Shown: positions 1-10,287 of the stretch, piece after piece
How positions within the stretch are numbered: the first letter of the stretch is position 1
Layout of the letters: each line of letters opens with the position of its first letter
NCBI GenBank assembly: GCA_025617375.2
Contig: JAMYGW020000012.1
Location: forward strand, 248,001 to 312,000
Origin: Acarospora socialis
Lineage: Eukaryota > Ascomycota > Lecanoromycetes > Acarosporales > Acarosporaceae
Reading direction: 5' to 3'
DNA: 64,000 nucleotides
Notes under the pieces: model-generated
Told to the model about the DNA's origin: nothing
Seen by the model: only the letters and a program-made list of their open reading frames with translations
Database searches by the model: none
Translations under genes and position numbers: made by a program

Positions 1-1107
1 CCGTGCAGAACTGTAAGGCCAATCGTCATGAACAGCAGTGTGTCCGCTCGGGCTCAGCATATCTACCGGTTTCCTCGAAATCGGTGACAAGCTCTTTCGT
101 CGACGGTTGCCAGTGTCAGTTTACGGATACCAGGAGTGTCAATTCCGGCTCGAAGAAGGGCCAGTTTCTGAAGTCGGGCTTCTGTGTGATCTGTGCAATA
201 CAGCGAATCGGGTCGGGCCTAACAATCCGGCCGGGCCACCGCAGTTCGATGGCGTGGGGAGGGGCAAAGGCGGAAATGGAGGGAGTGAGGAGCTTGGGAG
301 TAAGATTCTCGAGGGGATCAGGGTTTGAGACTTTCAAGAGAAGACCCTCCGAAGACCTTCAGAGGCAAGAAAGGTATCTGGGACGGGGAACAAGCCGGGC
401 TCGTGCCTCCAAACCGGCCGGACTTCGACGCGAACAAGGTGGCCGCCTCATTCGTCCTCTCCACTCTATGGGTGTTGTACTGTTGAAAGAAATCCATTGT
501 TTTGATCGTTAGGTCTGGAATGGAATGTTTCAATAATCGGTTCGGAATCTATAGGATTAGATCATGTTTTAGGATAGTTCCACACTCAAATCTAGAGAGA
601 AAACTGTATTTACGTAGAATCTAATGTAGTAGTTGAACTGTCTAACCTCTCAATATCACAGTAGTACTTCGTACAACTACTATCTCCCAATCATCTAGCT
701 TTGCTCTGTACTTCTCCTTTCCCTACCGCTCCTAATCCGTCCTCAGACTACGCTAATTAGAGAGCAAGCCAATGACACGTTGGACAACTAGGAAGCAAGG
801 GTTTGTAGATGAACCCTCGGCTTCGAAGTATATCTCATATCTCACAGCGCAAGACCTTCTGAGTTGCAGAGGCTGTCGGCGATATAAAGCATACATATGA
901 CTGGCTACTTACACGGCCCAATGAGTTACAAGGCTGGAAGGTTGTACGATGAGGGGCCCAAAATAGCAAATGGGGGCCGAAACATAAGTGCGGTCGACCA
1001 GCTGAAGCCTTACAAGAGCGATTGGGGATGCTTTAGCCATTAGCACTTTCACGATACCTAGCCGCATATTGTATGAAGAGCGGAATTGGACATCTCTTCT
1101 AGGAGCG
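1..1107. other. Left-edge region without a firm gene
   Basis: I cannot support a gene here. On the minus strand an ATG at 497 opens a 59-codon frame that stops at 318. A second minus frame, open from about 337 to 116, could follow it after an intron, giving a short protein rich in Pro and aromatic residues, but I could not place splice sites with confidence. Both strands are open over parts of 1-510, which fits moderately GC-rich sequence without proving coding. From about 540 to 1060 the sequence is AT-richer and stop-rich, and probably holds the promoter of the hydrolase gene that follows. Confidence 0.25.
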
Positions 1108-2456
1108 ATGCTGGAACGGTTCTGGGGAGGACGGAAGTCCCAGGCCACAAACGTGGACAATACGTCTGCTGAAAACAATGTTTCTGCACCAGAGCAGAAA
1201 CTGTACTCGACCGACGGAGAGACAGGACTGGTGACCTGGAGCGACCCCAAGGAGGCTGATGTTGAGACTTATGCTCTGAAGCTGGATCTCAGAGTCGATC
1301 GTAGGGTCGGTGTTACGGCCCACTAATCACGATTCCAGTATTGTCTTCGTACACGGGTTGACCGGTAACCGTGTCAATACATGGACTCATAAGGAATCCC
1401 AGATACTGTGGCCAAAAGATCTTCTTGCGAAAGACCTGGAGACGGCACGAATCGTCAGCTTCGGATATGATGCTGACATTGTGAATGCGTTGGATACGGC
1501 ATCGTCAAATACGCTTCATGACCACGGCAACTCGCTAGCCCTCGCCTTGGCAAGATGGAGAGTCAGGACCAAGTCAGTAGGTACCGTTAACCATATGATA
1601 AGGCATTTACTGATCAGCGTAGAGTACTCGGCCTTTGATATTCGTTGCCCATAGCTTGGGTGGACTCGTGGTGGAGCAAGTACGTCCAGCCCATGGCTCC
1701 GTGATGTACGGCGTTGCGCCTGACATTACGAGGCATTGCTTAACTCCGCCCAAGCAGCCGAGTCTTGGATGAAAGCAAACTTCCAGTCGACTTGTGGCAT
1801 CATCTTCATGGGCACCCCTCACTACGGCTCCGATAAGGCGACATGGGGCTCCATCCTGACCCGATTGTCGAGCATAGTCCGCCAGACGAACCGACCTCTC
1901 GTGGGAGTTCTGGATCGAGGTTCGGAAATGTTGGCATCGCTTCAGCAGCAGTTCTACATCCAACTCGACAACTACGCGAAGAATCACAGGAAAGACATCA
2001 AGATCTTCTGCTTCTTCGAGGAACTCGCCGTTGTTGGCGTTGGCAAGGTCCTCTCATCTTCCTCACCCTTCCACACTAATCCATAATAGTATGTATGCTT
2101 ATGATCAGAAACAGATTGTCGAGAGCTCCTCCGCGATCGTAAGAGGCTACCAGGCCGAAAGCATCCACGCCACGCACACGGGCATGACCAAGTTCACCGG
2201 CAAGACCGATCCTGGCTACGACAAGGTTAGCGGCCAATTATGCATCTGGTGCAGCGAGTTACCTGCGCCCGCCCCTGCCGCAGAGGCGCCATCACAGGAA
2301 GCCTCGAGCGAGCAAGTCCGGAACCGCCGCGTTGAGAAGTTCGTGCAGTTCCAACCGGAGCGCAGCACGCAGCAGTGGAGCGGGACGATCAATTCCAACG
2401 GTGGCGTGATTTTGCAAGGGAATCCTTCCGCTGGAAGAGATATGTGGTTTGGCTGA
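1108..2456 (+). CDS. SERAC1-like alpha/beta-hydrolase domain protein
   Basis: A probable serine hydrolase of the large fungal SERAC1/DUF676-like family (lipase-like alpha/beta fold). The signature block VFVHGLTGNRVNTWTHK is followed by WPKDLL and ARIVSFGYDAD. The nucleophile elbow AHSLGGL (catalytic Ser) comes next, then GIIFMGTPHYGSD. A later HATHTGMTKF block probably carries the catalytic His. I place introns at 1577-1622, 1680-1732 and 2048-2114. A further intron must lie between about 1230 and 1340, because the N-terminal frame (ATG at 1108, MLERFWGG) differs from the catalytic frame, but I could not fix its ends. In this family the domain is often joined to NACHT, ankyrin or TPR regions. 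Here it stands alone with a short tail containing a QFQPERSTQQWSG stretch. Substrate unknown. Confidence 0.8.
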
Positions 2457-3119
2457 ACGAAAAGCTGAGGATTGAGTAGTGGCACAGTTGGTGGCCCCCA
2501 GTGGGCTCTCTTGGCCGGTTTCGAGACTCAGCTTGAAGATGCCACCAAAAGCTAGCTACGTATCTTCGATCTCGCCCTCGGTATCGATTTTTGGAGGTGG
2601 CTACTTTAGTTGTGAAGCTTCAACATCTCTATACCTCAGGACCTTCCGTTTGGCTTCATCTTGTTTCAGGTTATAGGAGTTACGGCTCTATAGTAGGAGG
2701 AAGCACATCATTATAATATACCGTTCACCTGTCCTTAGAAACCGACTCTGATGTACTTGTGAGATAATGACATTGCTGAACAACACCTTGCTTCAACCCT
2801 CCACAAAACATCCACCTCCCCACCTCCTACTTTCGAATGCTGGAGGGTAGGCGAGGTGTTGAGTAGATCACTAGGCAACAACGAGGGTGGACGGATAGTA
2901 GAACAGTGGACTAAATGCCATAAGAGCTCGAAAAGACTCTCAGGGTTTTTTTATCTTAATGCATAATATCAGAACAGTCACTTAGATAACCCTAAATAGC
3001 AAAGCCGACCTCTTACGGCGAAACCTTAATCCGTCCACAGCCCTGCCCATGCCCCCTCCATCCACATTCGCACCTCTTTCGCGTCAAACAACAACTCCAA
3101 CAGCAACAGTCTCTCCACC
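2457..3119. other. Intergenic region between hydrolase and Pba4 genes
   Basis: Presumed hydrolase 3' flank and Pba4 promoter. It has AT-rich patches (for example around 2700 and 2940-3000). I see no sustained reading frame, repeat or RNA gene. Confidence 0.5.
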
Positions 3120-3744
3120 ATGGCGTCCAGCACAACTGACAACGCAATCACGCCCACCATCCACCCTCTCCAACTATCCCTCCCGCTTCCCGCAAACCCA
3201 CACACAACGATCCACATCCACCTGACGCTCCTCAGCACCACCCTCCTCCTCTTTCTAACCAGCACCTCCACCGACCTCTCCACCTCGTCCTCCGCGGGCC
3301 TCAGCTCGCTGGGCAGTTTCGTCTACGCCATGCCTGATGTACGTGCCTTTTACTGCCTAAGCAAACCGAGCAACCCGCACATACATGGCTTAGCCCCTTC
3401 ACAAACAGAACAGCATGCATCCAGAGCTCTCCTTAACCCGGTATGTCAGGTTTGCTGACTCGACACGGGTGGTACCTTAGAGAATGCACGCGTTGAATAC
3501 GCTAAGTACGGCGCTCTATACGCGCGACTCGAGTATTGATTTCACCACAAGGACGGCGAAGATCCTGGCTCAGAGGACGGGGATGCCGGCGTATGTGGGC
3601 GGGAGCGTCAGTTTCGGGGGCTACGGGATGGGGCCGACGGTTGAGGAGGAGGTTGAGGGGTTGAGGGCTGTGGTTGAGGTGGTGGTGAGGGAGCTGGAGA
3701 GGAAGAAGAGTGAGGAGAGGAGCACAGTCCCGGATAACGCCTGA
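3120..3744 (+). CDS. PBA4: Proteasome assembly chaperone 4 (Pba4/Poc4)
   Basis: Two exons, 3120-3338 and 3481-3744, joined across a 142-bp intron (GTACGT donor, TTAG acceptor), encode 160 residues. The protein shows the fold pattern of the small Pba4/PAC4 chaperone. After a Pro/Ser/Thr-rich start comes the beta-hairpin block HIHLTLLSTTLLLFLTSTST, then LGSFVYAMPD across the splice. Next come ALYTRDSSIDFTTRTAKILAQRTG, the VGGSVSFGG strand, and a final charged helix ending near RELERKKSEE. In yeast Pba3-Pba4 form a heterodimer that guides early assembly of the 20S proteasome alpha ring. The assignment rests on pattern and length, since this family is weakly conserved. It is convergent with the SDR gene, 145 bp away. 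Confidence 0.75.
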
Positions 3745-3889
3745 GAAATAAATGGGGCGGATCTGTTACTGGCGATCAAGCAAGCTGCGGGGAATGATAT
3801 GAATGGTACGATGGGTGAAAGGTTCGCTATTGCTTGGATTCAAGATCTACCGCGCAAATTACTGATACGACTGCCTTGGATACCAGGCT

Positions 3890-4968
3890 CTACAACCGAC
3901 TCCGACCCAACACGCTCCCCCCATCAATCGTCACCACGGCCCCGTTCACATGGCTACTCGCTCTGCTAGCCAAGAATACCACCGTGCCCGCAATATCTTC
4001 CGGTCGCCCCAGCCTCTTGTTCGGGTTCGCGTCCGCCAGCGCCTTCTCCCCGCCCTGCAGCTCCATGAGGCCGCTCGCCATCTTCGACGGGAAGAAGCCC
4101 GGTGCGATGGCGTTGCACAGAATATGCCGAGGGCCGAGCTCGACGGCGAGGTTTTTCGTCAGATGGATGACAGCGGCTTTAGAGGCGGAGTATCCGAACG
4201 TTGCATTCTCGCCGAGAGAACCCACACCTAACCCGGCAATTGAGGCAGTCACAATGACTCGCGAGGGGTCGTCAATCGTCGCTTTCTTCTGCAGCAGCGG
4301 CGCGAATCTATACCTCCCATCAGCACCGACCCAAACCCCACAACGCGCTCCACACAGCACTGCACGTAAATCCCACCCCCACCTCCACAAAGACAAACCT
4401 ACAATCGAATCGTATTGAACACACTCTTGACATTCAGATCCATGACCTTAGCAAACGCGCTATCCGGATGCGTGTCGAACTTCTCGCCCCAGGTGGCGCC
4501 GGCGTTGGCGAACAGGATGTCGACATGGCCGGTGCTCTTGCCCACCTCGGCCACCAGCCGCTCGACCTCGGCGAACTTGGCGCTGTCGGCGGGGACGGAG
4601 ATGGCTTGCGCGCCGGGCCGCTTGTTGGGGAGGGCGTTGAGGGCGGCGCAGGCTTCGTCGCAGGCGGAGGCCTTGCGCGACGTTATGTAGACTTTGGAAC
4701 AGCCTGCTTGGAGGAAGCTGCGGGTGGTTTTAGCAAAGGATCAGCATGAGTGGAAGTCGGGTGGAACGAGAATAGGGAAAGGAATCAGGGTTGGTCCTCC
4801 AAGGTTCGGGATTGGTATCCCGACCGAGAAGGTTGGGGAAAAGGGAGTATACCCGGATGCGGCATGTAGACCTAATCCTCGAGAGCCGCCGGTCACGACG
4901 GCGACTTTGCCTTCGAGCGAGAAGATGTTCTCGAAATCTTGGAGTTTGGTTTGCGCTTGGGCTGTCAT
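3890..4968 (-). CDS. Short-chain dehydrogenase/reductase (SDR, RhlG-like)
   Basis: Three exons (4968-4853, 4717-4403, 4307-3890) encode 282 residues. The ATG at 4968 starts an NADP-type classical SDR. The cofactor motif is TGGSRGLG near residue 26, followed by the NAG motif (FANAGATWG), the catalytic pair in GYSASKAAV (YxxxK) and the C-terminal PEDIAGTVVFLAS/NGAVVTIDGG block. The length and the PLLQKKAT..DPSRVI stretch resemble fungal members annotated as RhlG-type 3-oxoacyl-ACP reductases, but substrate cannot be read from sequence. Introns of 135 and 95 bp keep the frame open. No secondary-metabolism neighbours are present, so it is probably a stand-alone oxidoreductase. Confidence 0.88.
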
Positions 4969-5661
4969 GGCGGGCGAGAGTGCTGTGTATGGAGGGGATG
5001 AGAGAATGTGTTGTGACAGGTTAGAAGATGCTGCAAGGGTTCAATGGATATCGTAGCTTATGAGATGGACTCTTTTTTTGATGGGTTACGACGGGGAACG
5101 ATGAGATCGAAGCTGTGGGGTAGGTAGTTCACAGAGTATCCTTGGTGCCGAGGTTCGGCTATGGTGGAACTTTGGGCCGATATCAGCCTCCCTTTGTCAG
5201 CGTTTCAAGGTTCGGTAGGGCAGGCAAAACTCCCAGTACAAAGAAGTATTTACTTTGTGACCAAACCTTACAATAAAGGAGCGAGATCAGGGCGTATGTT
5301 GTTACTATTCCTTATGATAACGGCTCACTCGAGGAAGAAGGCTGATCAAGCGACGGCTTTACGCTCTTCACAGCAAATCACTATAATAACTGAACATGGG
5401 AGGTCATGTCTTTAAATTTATCAAGTTCCGAAGCACTGGGCAAGATCGAGCGTTTCATAAGTTCGTCATATATTCTAGTCCTGTGAGGACGTGTTCTATA
5501 ATGTATAAGATGCCAAAAACGCTCACTTACCTGGACTCCCATCCTATGCAAATGCTTCGGTTGAACGGTCACAACTGTGAATGCAGCGCTATCTATAAGC
5601 CGAATCAGTCAATAAACTCTGCAACCGCAGAGTCGGGATAATGAAGAAGAAGAAAAGGGGG
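4969..5661. other. Intergenic region upstream of the SDR gene
   Basis: Probably holds the SDR promoter and the 3' flank of the next minus-strand gene. Short frames occur on both strands but none has family resemblance or sustained length. No repeat or RNA gene seen. Confidence 0.5.
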
Positions 5662-7404
5662 CTAGCGCCTCCCTCTCGCCGTCCTCTTCGACGCTCTAGG
5701 CCGATAAGCCTCCTCATCCGCACTCTCCTCGTCCCTCTCCTTCCTCTTCAGCCCAGGCTTCTGCTGATTCACATGCTTCCTCGTCTTCGCCCTCTCCACG
5801 CTCTCCACCTCCAAATTGCCCAAATGCATCGTGTAGATGCTCCCCTTCTCGCCTCGCTCCCGGATCGCTCTCAACCGATGCGGCCCATCCTCCTCGATCT
5901 TCGCCAGGCAGAGCTTGTGCGTCAGCGTGCCCTCATGCCGCCACGCGCTCCTCCGTGGATAATCCGCCGGCCTCGCGCCCGTTTCGCAGGTGTCGATGAA
6001 CTGCTGCGCGACATCCTCCAGCGCCGCGGATCTGCCGAGGCGCATGCGGTTGCGCGCGTCGGGTTCTTTGGGCAGAGAGCGGTTCTCGACGCGGACGTTG
6101 AGTTGCGCGCAGATGGCGGGGAAGTCGAGGTGCTTTTCGAGGCAGTAGAGGTGCACGTAGCCGGCGTTGTGCTGCGGGTCCGTGTTGGCGCCCGCGCGGT
6201 GCGATTGCTCGTCGAAGGCGACGCGGTATTGGCCTTGGTTGATGCAGTTGTGCTTGCCGTAGCAGTCGGTGAAGCGGCAGCGCGAGGAGGTGAAGGTCGG
6301 GTAGCGGCGGGCGGAGTCGGCGGGGTTCTTTTGGATGCGGATTTGCAGGCCGCTGCGTTTGGGGTCGTAGCTGCCGTCTGGGGTGGAATGCAGAGGGTGC
6401 TGGAAGAGGTAGCGGTTCAGTTGCTCGGCCGAGTAGGTTTTGCCGGCTTCAAGTTCGCCGAAGGTCGTGTAGGAGAAGTCTTGCCAGTTAGGCGGTGTGC
6501 AGGCAAGTGCGGTGTAGTGATCTTCTGGTCTGTAGTCAGCAATCTTTGCAGCGCGGTTGTTCTTGCCTTTAGTAGTGTTGGTCTTGATCCATGGTTTCTG
6601 CCGATCCACGCCCCAGCCAGCCCGTTTGATGGGTTCAAGTCCGGGTTTTGCTGGGGCATTGTCTGTGCGTCGGGTCTTCCTCGGCCTCGGAGATTGTTCA
6701 TCGGAGGAGAGTGCAAGGTCTTCAGGATCTGTGCTATCATCACCCGCCGATAAGTGAGTCTTTAGCGGCGGTAGAGGCGTGCAGATCCGCCCTGGTTTTG
6801 GTATTTGGCTGCCGTATAGAAGGAAGGATGGATCAACCATTGGCGCGGTGGCCGGGGTCGACGGAAAGTCAAAAGGTATCTGGCCATTGTTAGTCATGTC
6901 AAGAGAAGTGAAGATATCAATGGGTATTTGACCCGCGTCAATCGTGTCAAGTGCAGGGAAGCCATCGAGGTTGGAGAAGTCATTGAGATTAGGGATGTTG
7001 TCGAGATTGGGGAAGTCGATAGGGGCTGGCCAATTGATAGGCGGTTGTGATGGTGTCTGGCTCGACTGTGCTAGCGGGTAAGGGTCCGTCATCGGGGGTA
7101 GATCTGGCGATGGGTAGCTGGGGCCTTCTGCAGGCTCCCCGAAGAGCTCCTCCAGAAGAGTGTTCGTTGTCGGTGACGGTTGGGGTTCAAGGGTCTGAGG
7201 GAAAAAGTTGTCGATCTCGGGTGATGCCAGCAGAGGGATGTTCTCCAGTTCAAAGGTCAGATCATCTCCCTCCCATGCTGCCGCAATGTCCTGCATTGTG
7301 TTTCCAGTCATGGCTGCGGTATTGCTTTTGGCAATCAGGGTTCGGTTTTCAATAGGTCTATGATGATGGTACGAAACCGGCATATCGGCTGAAAGCGCTT
7401 TCAT
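5662..7404 (-). CDS. Uncharacterised fungal protein with conserved Cys/His-rich C-terminal domain
   Basis: One uninterrupted frame. From the ATG at 7404 it gives 580 residues; in-frame ATGs at 7383 and 7311 are alternatives. The N-terminal half is acidic and Pro/Asn-rich, with short internal repeats (IPNLNDFSNLDGFP; AGQIPIDIF / NGQIPFDF) that look like an activation or interaction region. A basic patch (SPRPRKTRR) could be a nuclear signal. The C-terminal half is dense and domain-like: YRPEDHYTAL, TFGELEAGKTYSAEQL, PADSARRYPT, then CRFTDC...NC with HNAGYVHLYCLEK, a spacing that could bind metal. The tail is very basic (ASKRTARGRR). I recall this C-terminal domain from many ascomycete hypothetical proteins but know no function. 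A nuclear role is inference. Confidence 0.75.
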   Translation of the reverse strand: MKALSADMPVSYHHHRPIENRTLIAKSNTAAMTGNTMQDIAAAWEGDDLTFELENIPLLASPEIDNFFPQTLEPQPSPTTNTLLEELFGEPAEGPSYPSPDLPPMTDPYPLAQSSQTPSQPPINWPAPIDFPNLDNIPNLNDFSNLDGFPALDTIDAGQIPIDIFTSLDMTNNGQIPFDFPSTPATAPMVDPSFLLYGSQIPKPGRICTPLPPLKTHLSAGDDSTDPEDLALSSDEQSPRPRKTRRTDNAPAKPGLEPIKRAGWGVDRQKPWIKTNTTKGKNNRAAKIADYRPEDHYTALACTPPNWQDFSYTTFGELEAGKTYSAEQLNRYLFQHPLHSTPDGSYDPKRSGLQIRIQKNPADSARRYPTFTSSRCRFTDCYGKHNCINQGQYRVAFDEQSHRAGANTDPQHNAGYVHLYCLEKHLDFPAICAQLNVRVENRSLPKEPDARNRMRLGRSAALEDVAQQFIDTCETGARPADYPRRSAWRHEGTLTHKLCLAKIEEDGPHRLRAIRERGEKGSIYTMHLGNLEVESVERAKTRKHVNQQKPGLKRKERDEESADEEAYRPRASKRTARGRR

Positions 7405-7767
7405 CCTATTACTTATGTTGACAAACAACAAAGAAATGCCTCCACTGAATTGATCATCATCCCAACAAGGCGGTGACAGCCTTTGTTTACGCCTTTGTTC
7501 AAGTACAATGGCAATATGGAAGCCAAAAATTTCTTTGTCTTGGAGAGCAGAGTCGAGAGACCGAGGAGAGAAGCTCTCTCACAAGCAAAAGTGGAAGGAC
7601 GATAGCACAACGACACGAATAAATCAGTAATTTGGGAGTAGAAAGGAAAACATCTCGACTCCGTACCCTAGTTGACAAGTTGAAGCAAAGGCTAATCTCT
7701 AACACCCGTAAGTACGCTACGACTTCTGGGCGGACATCAAGCAGCAATTGACTGTTGCGAATGGGAG

Positions 7768-8077
7768 CAACATAAAGAACGCTTGGAAGATCCACGTCGT
7801 ATATGGAAGGAACCAAGCGCAAGAGCATTGAACAAGAAGCTTGCCACCCTCGAATCTCTTCGATTAGGTATGATCATAGTAAGGCGGGTCAAACGAAAGT
7901 GAAGGTATGTTAGGAGTCCCGAAGCAAGAAAGCATGGAATATTCCTTGAGGAGAAACATAGAGATCAGGAAGGCCTTTCGAAGACGGATTGAAGAGGCTG
8001 TGCGCTCTCTTCTGCAACGAAGACAAAGAATGACCTTCGTCATACGGCACCAAGATATTCCGCTAGACAGAGGGTAG
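7768..8077 (+). CDS. Candidate gene fragment, charged helical protein (5' end unresolved)
   Basis: A coding-like stretch without recognisable family. The frame at 7768-7867 joins 7914-8077 across a 46-bp GT-AG intron (GTATGA donor, GTTAG acceptor) to give about 87 residues ending at a TAG. The product is rich in Arg/Glu amphipathic segments, for example RLEDPRRIWKEPSARALNKK and RRNIEIRKAFRRRIEEA. A GTAAGT at 7708, and two more open coding-like stretches upstream (ATG at 7516, MEAKNFFVLESRVERPRREA; and a Lys/Arg-rich frame just before 7708), suggest more exons. I could not join them in phase. The region lies 5' of, and divergent from, the 5662-7404 gene. It may be a small lineage-specific gene, a decayed one, or chance. 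Confidence 0.35.
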
Positions 8078-9288
8078 TGCTCCAACAGGCCCCGAAGAGA
8101 TTGTGTATATGATATGCTTGCAAAGTAAGCGAGTGGTTCGGCGAAGGCATCTAATGTTGTACGAACAGTAATCCAGCACTGAACTAACGTGCATGCTCCC
8201 GGTAGCCATAGTGAGGCGTATGATTGGCGTTCAAGGACATTGCGTTTGACGGCTTGTGGAGAAACTTTGAAGATACTCGTTAGAAGATACTCTATGGAAA
8301 GGAAGACGGGAAGAAGTTGTAACAATAAGAGCATGAAATTGATCAGAAGGTCTCCAAGATAGAGATATCCACATCTATTTTCAGAACAGGTCTGTGATAA
8401 TGTTATGGGTTTTCATCATGTAAGGCTTATGTGTAAGAAGAAAGAATTGGGATAGAATGAGACAAAGGGGCTGAATAACGATGTTGACTTACCACGAAGT
8501 AGTCGCCTCTTATACGTGGAAGATATGATCTCCATGCAAAGGTCGCATGATTGTTCAGCCATTCAAGTCCTGACGCTCTTGCGAACCCATATATTTGCCT
8601 GAACCCCGATCTATAGCAGAGAGGTTGAGATAGTCATGAAGTATGGGGCTGGGGGGGTAGCTGTGAAACTTGAAGCAACGCAAGTTCGGTTCTAGAGGCA
8701 TTATTAGAGACCATTTCCGGTCTCAAAAGAAGTCACTGCGTCTCTGTCGGTAGTAAGATCGAACGGCGGACCGTGGCACTCGTAGGTACTCGTAGTAGTC
8801 ATCGACTGAAATTTTGCGGTTGGAGGCTGGTCCGCACGAGCCACTCTTACATAATCCAGCGCTAGGCCTGAACCGGGATGGTTAGGTACGCCTCAGATTT
8901 GCCTGCCCGCAGCCTGGTCATCTACCACATGCTATTGGAGTACGTATCAAGCAAGGGAGAGTGCCTTGAGTCATGAGGGTGTGAAGAGATGATGTTCATG
9001 GCCTATCAGTTTTGGACTTTTGTCCATGGCACACCCTTCAGTGTTGGTGGCATGCCAAGTGCAAAAAGTGTACCACACACCCATTACTCGTTCATTGGAG
9101 TAACAAGTCTTACGCGTCTATGCGGAGGCCTTGATTTCTCATGACTGTTCCCCGCTACCCGCTATCATTTATTATAGTGGCGCTCTTCCAGTGGCTTCTT
9201 CTGGGTTCTCGTCATACATTCCCTCTGCTTTCGTTATCAGATTCGTGGCTATAGTACCGAAGGTCTACGTACTCTGGTTCTGCCTATT
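8078..9288. other. Intergenic region upstream of the Hsp20 gene
   Basis: About 1.2 kb with no frame I trust. A hydrophobic minus frame (8334-7864) is discussed under rejected items. I looked for perfect heat-shock elements (alternating TTC/GAA triplets) and saw none. Confidence 0.45.
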
Positions 9289-9304
9289 CCCCTGACGTAT
9301 ATAA
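9289..9304 (+). promoter_or_regulatory. Core promoter of the Hsp20 gene: STRE, CRE-like site and TATA box
   Basis: Three motifs lie head to tail. CCCCT at 9289-9293 is the stress-response element core bound by Msn2/4-type zinc fingers. It overlaps TGACGTA (9293-9299), close to a CRE/ATF site. TATATAA follows at 9298-9304. The ATG at 9430 is about 125 bp downstream, a sensible distance for a TATA-driven fungal stress gene. Motif presence is seen; function is inferred. Confidence 0.5.
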
Positions 9305-9429
9305 TGTGCCCTCGGTGTCCTTCCATCATTCCAGTCTCTGCAGACAATACTTCACTCACAAACCAAGATCTTCTCACATTCCAGCCTTAACAGCATTAAG
9401 AACTATACTCACAAATAACACTTACCATT

Positions 9430-10287
9430 ATGCCTTCAATCCGCTACTACAATCAGACCGCGCCCTTTTGGGACTTCGTCGCCAATCTTGAATCAAATGG
9501 CGACCATCCCTTCTTCACCGCGTATAACCCCGAGAATCAACAAGGGCGGAATACCGGGGGCCCTTACTCCGCAGGGCCACCGGGTCATGATAGTTCGCCA
9601 CCTCCACCGCCAGCACAACCAAACAACCCAGAATCTACCTTTGGTTCTGGCCCTCTGCCTCCGCCGCCGCCGCCGCCGCTGCCGACAGGATCACATCCCC
9701 TAGAACCACTCCACCACCCGTTCGGTCGTCATGGTGGCCCAGGCTGCGGCTTCGGTCATCATCGCGGAGGTCCTCGACGTGGAGGCTGGGGTGGTCACCG
9801 CGGCCGCGGTGGGTTTCCCTTTGGTGGCCCGCAGCCTTTCGATCTGAACTCGATCGCGCAGTTCTTCCAGCAGCAGTTCGGCATCGACCCAGAGGCTACC
9901 GGAGGAGAGAAGGATGGCAAGGATGGTAGCAAAGACTTCACTCCCTCAGCTGACGTCTTCGATACCGAGGACGGATACATAATTCACGTTGCCCTTCCTG
10001 GAGCGAAGAAGGAAGATGTTGGTGTCAACTGGGATGCCGACAAGAGCGAACTGAGCATTGCTGGAGTCATTTACCGACCTGGCGATGAGGACTTTTTGAA
10101 GACGCTTGCCATGGCCGAGAGGAACGTGGGTGTGTTCGAAAGAAAGATCAGGTTAGGAAGCAGGGCTAGTCCAGCGCAAGTGGATGCAGATAGCATTTCC
10201 GCCAAGATGGAGGATGGGGTCCTCATCGTTACTATCCCAAAGCTCGATAGGGAGTATGTCGAGATCAAGAAGGTAGACATCGAATAG
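9430..10287 (+). CDS. Small heat shock protein (Hsp20/alpha-crystallin family)
   Basis: A single-exon gene of 285 residues. It begins MPSIRYYNQTAPFWDFVA, a start common in fungal Hsp30/Hsp20 proteins. Residues 35-145 are low complexity: a run of eight prolines (residues 77-84) and a Gly/His/Arg-rich segment (RHGGPGCGFGHHRGG). The alpha-crystallin domain covers about 165-285, opening with FTPSADVFDTEDGYIIHVALPG. It contains the conserved core GVFERKIRLG and the terminal block MEDGVLIVTIPKLD. Such proteins hold unfolding clients in ATP-independent oligomers during heat or oxidative stress. The upstream STRE and TATA box fit inducible expression. The extended Pro/Gly N-terminus is longer than usual and may affect assembly or phase behaviour (inference). 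Confidence 0.93.
   Translation: MPSIRYYNQTAPFWDFVANLESNGDHPFFTAYNPENQQGRNTGGPYSAGPPGHDSSPPPPPAQPNNPESTFGSGPLPPPPPPPLPTGSHPLEPLHHPFGRHGGPGCGFGHHRGGPRRGGWGGHRGRGGFPFGGPQPFDLNSIAQFFQQQFGIDPEATGGEKDGKDGSKDFTPSADVFDTEDGYIIHVALPGAKKEDVGVNWDADKSELSIAGVIYRPGDEDFLKTLAMAERNVGVFERKIRLGSRASPAQVDADSISAKMEDGVLIVTIPKLDREYVEIKKVDIE

Noticed and set aside
5641-6753. 370-codon plus-strand frame opposite the 5662-7404 gene
   Set aside because: Antisense shadow: Ala/Val/Arg/Leu-rich translation without motifs, while the minus frame has a domain-like C-terminus.
7864-8334. Hydrophobic 156-codon minus-strand frame
   Set aside because: It is antisense to the better coding-like, intron-bearing plus frames and shows no membrane-protein pattern or homologous feel.
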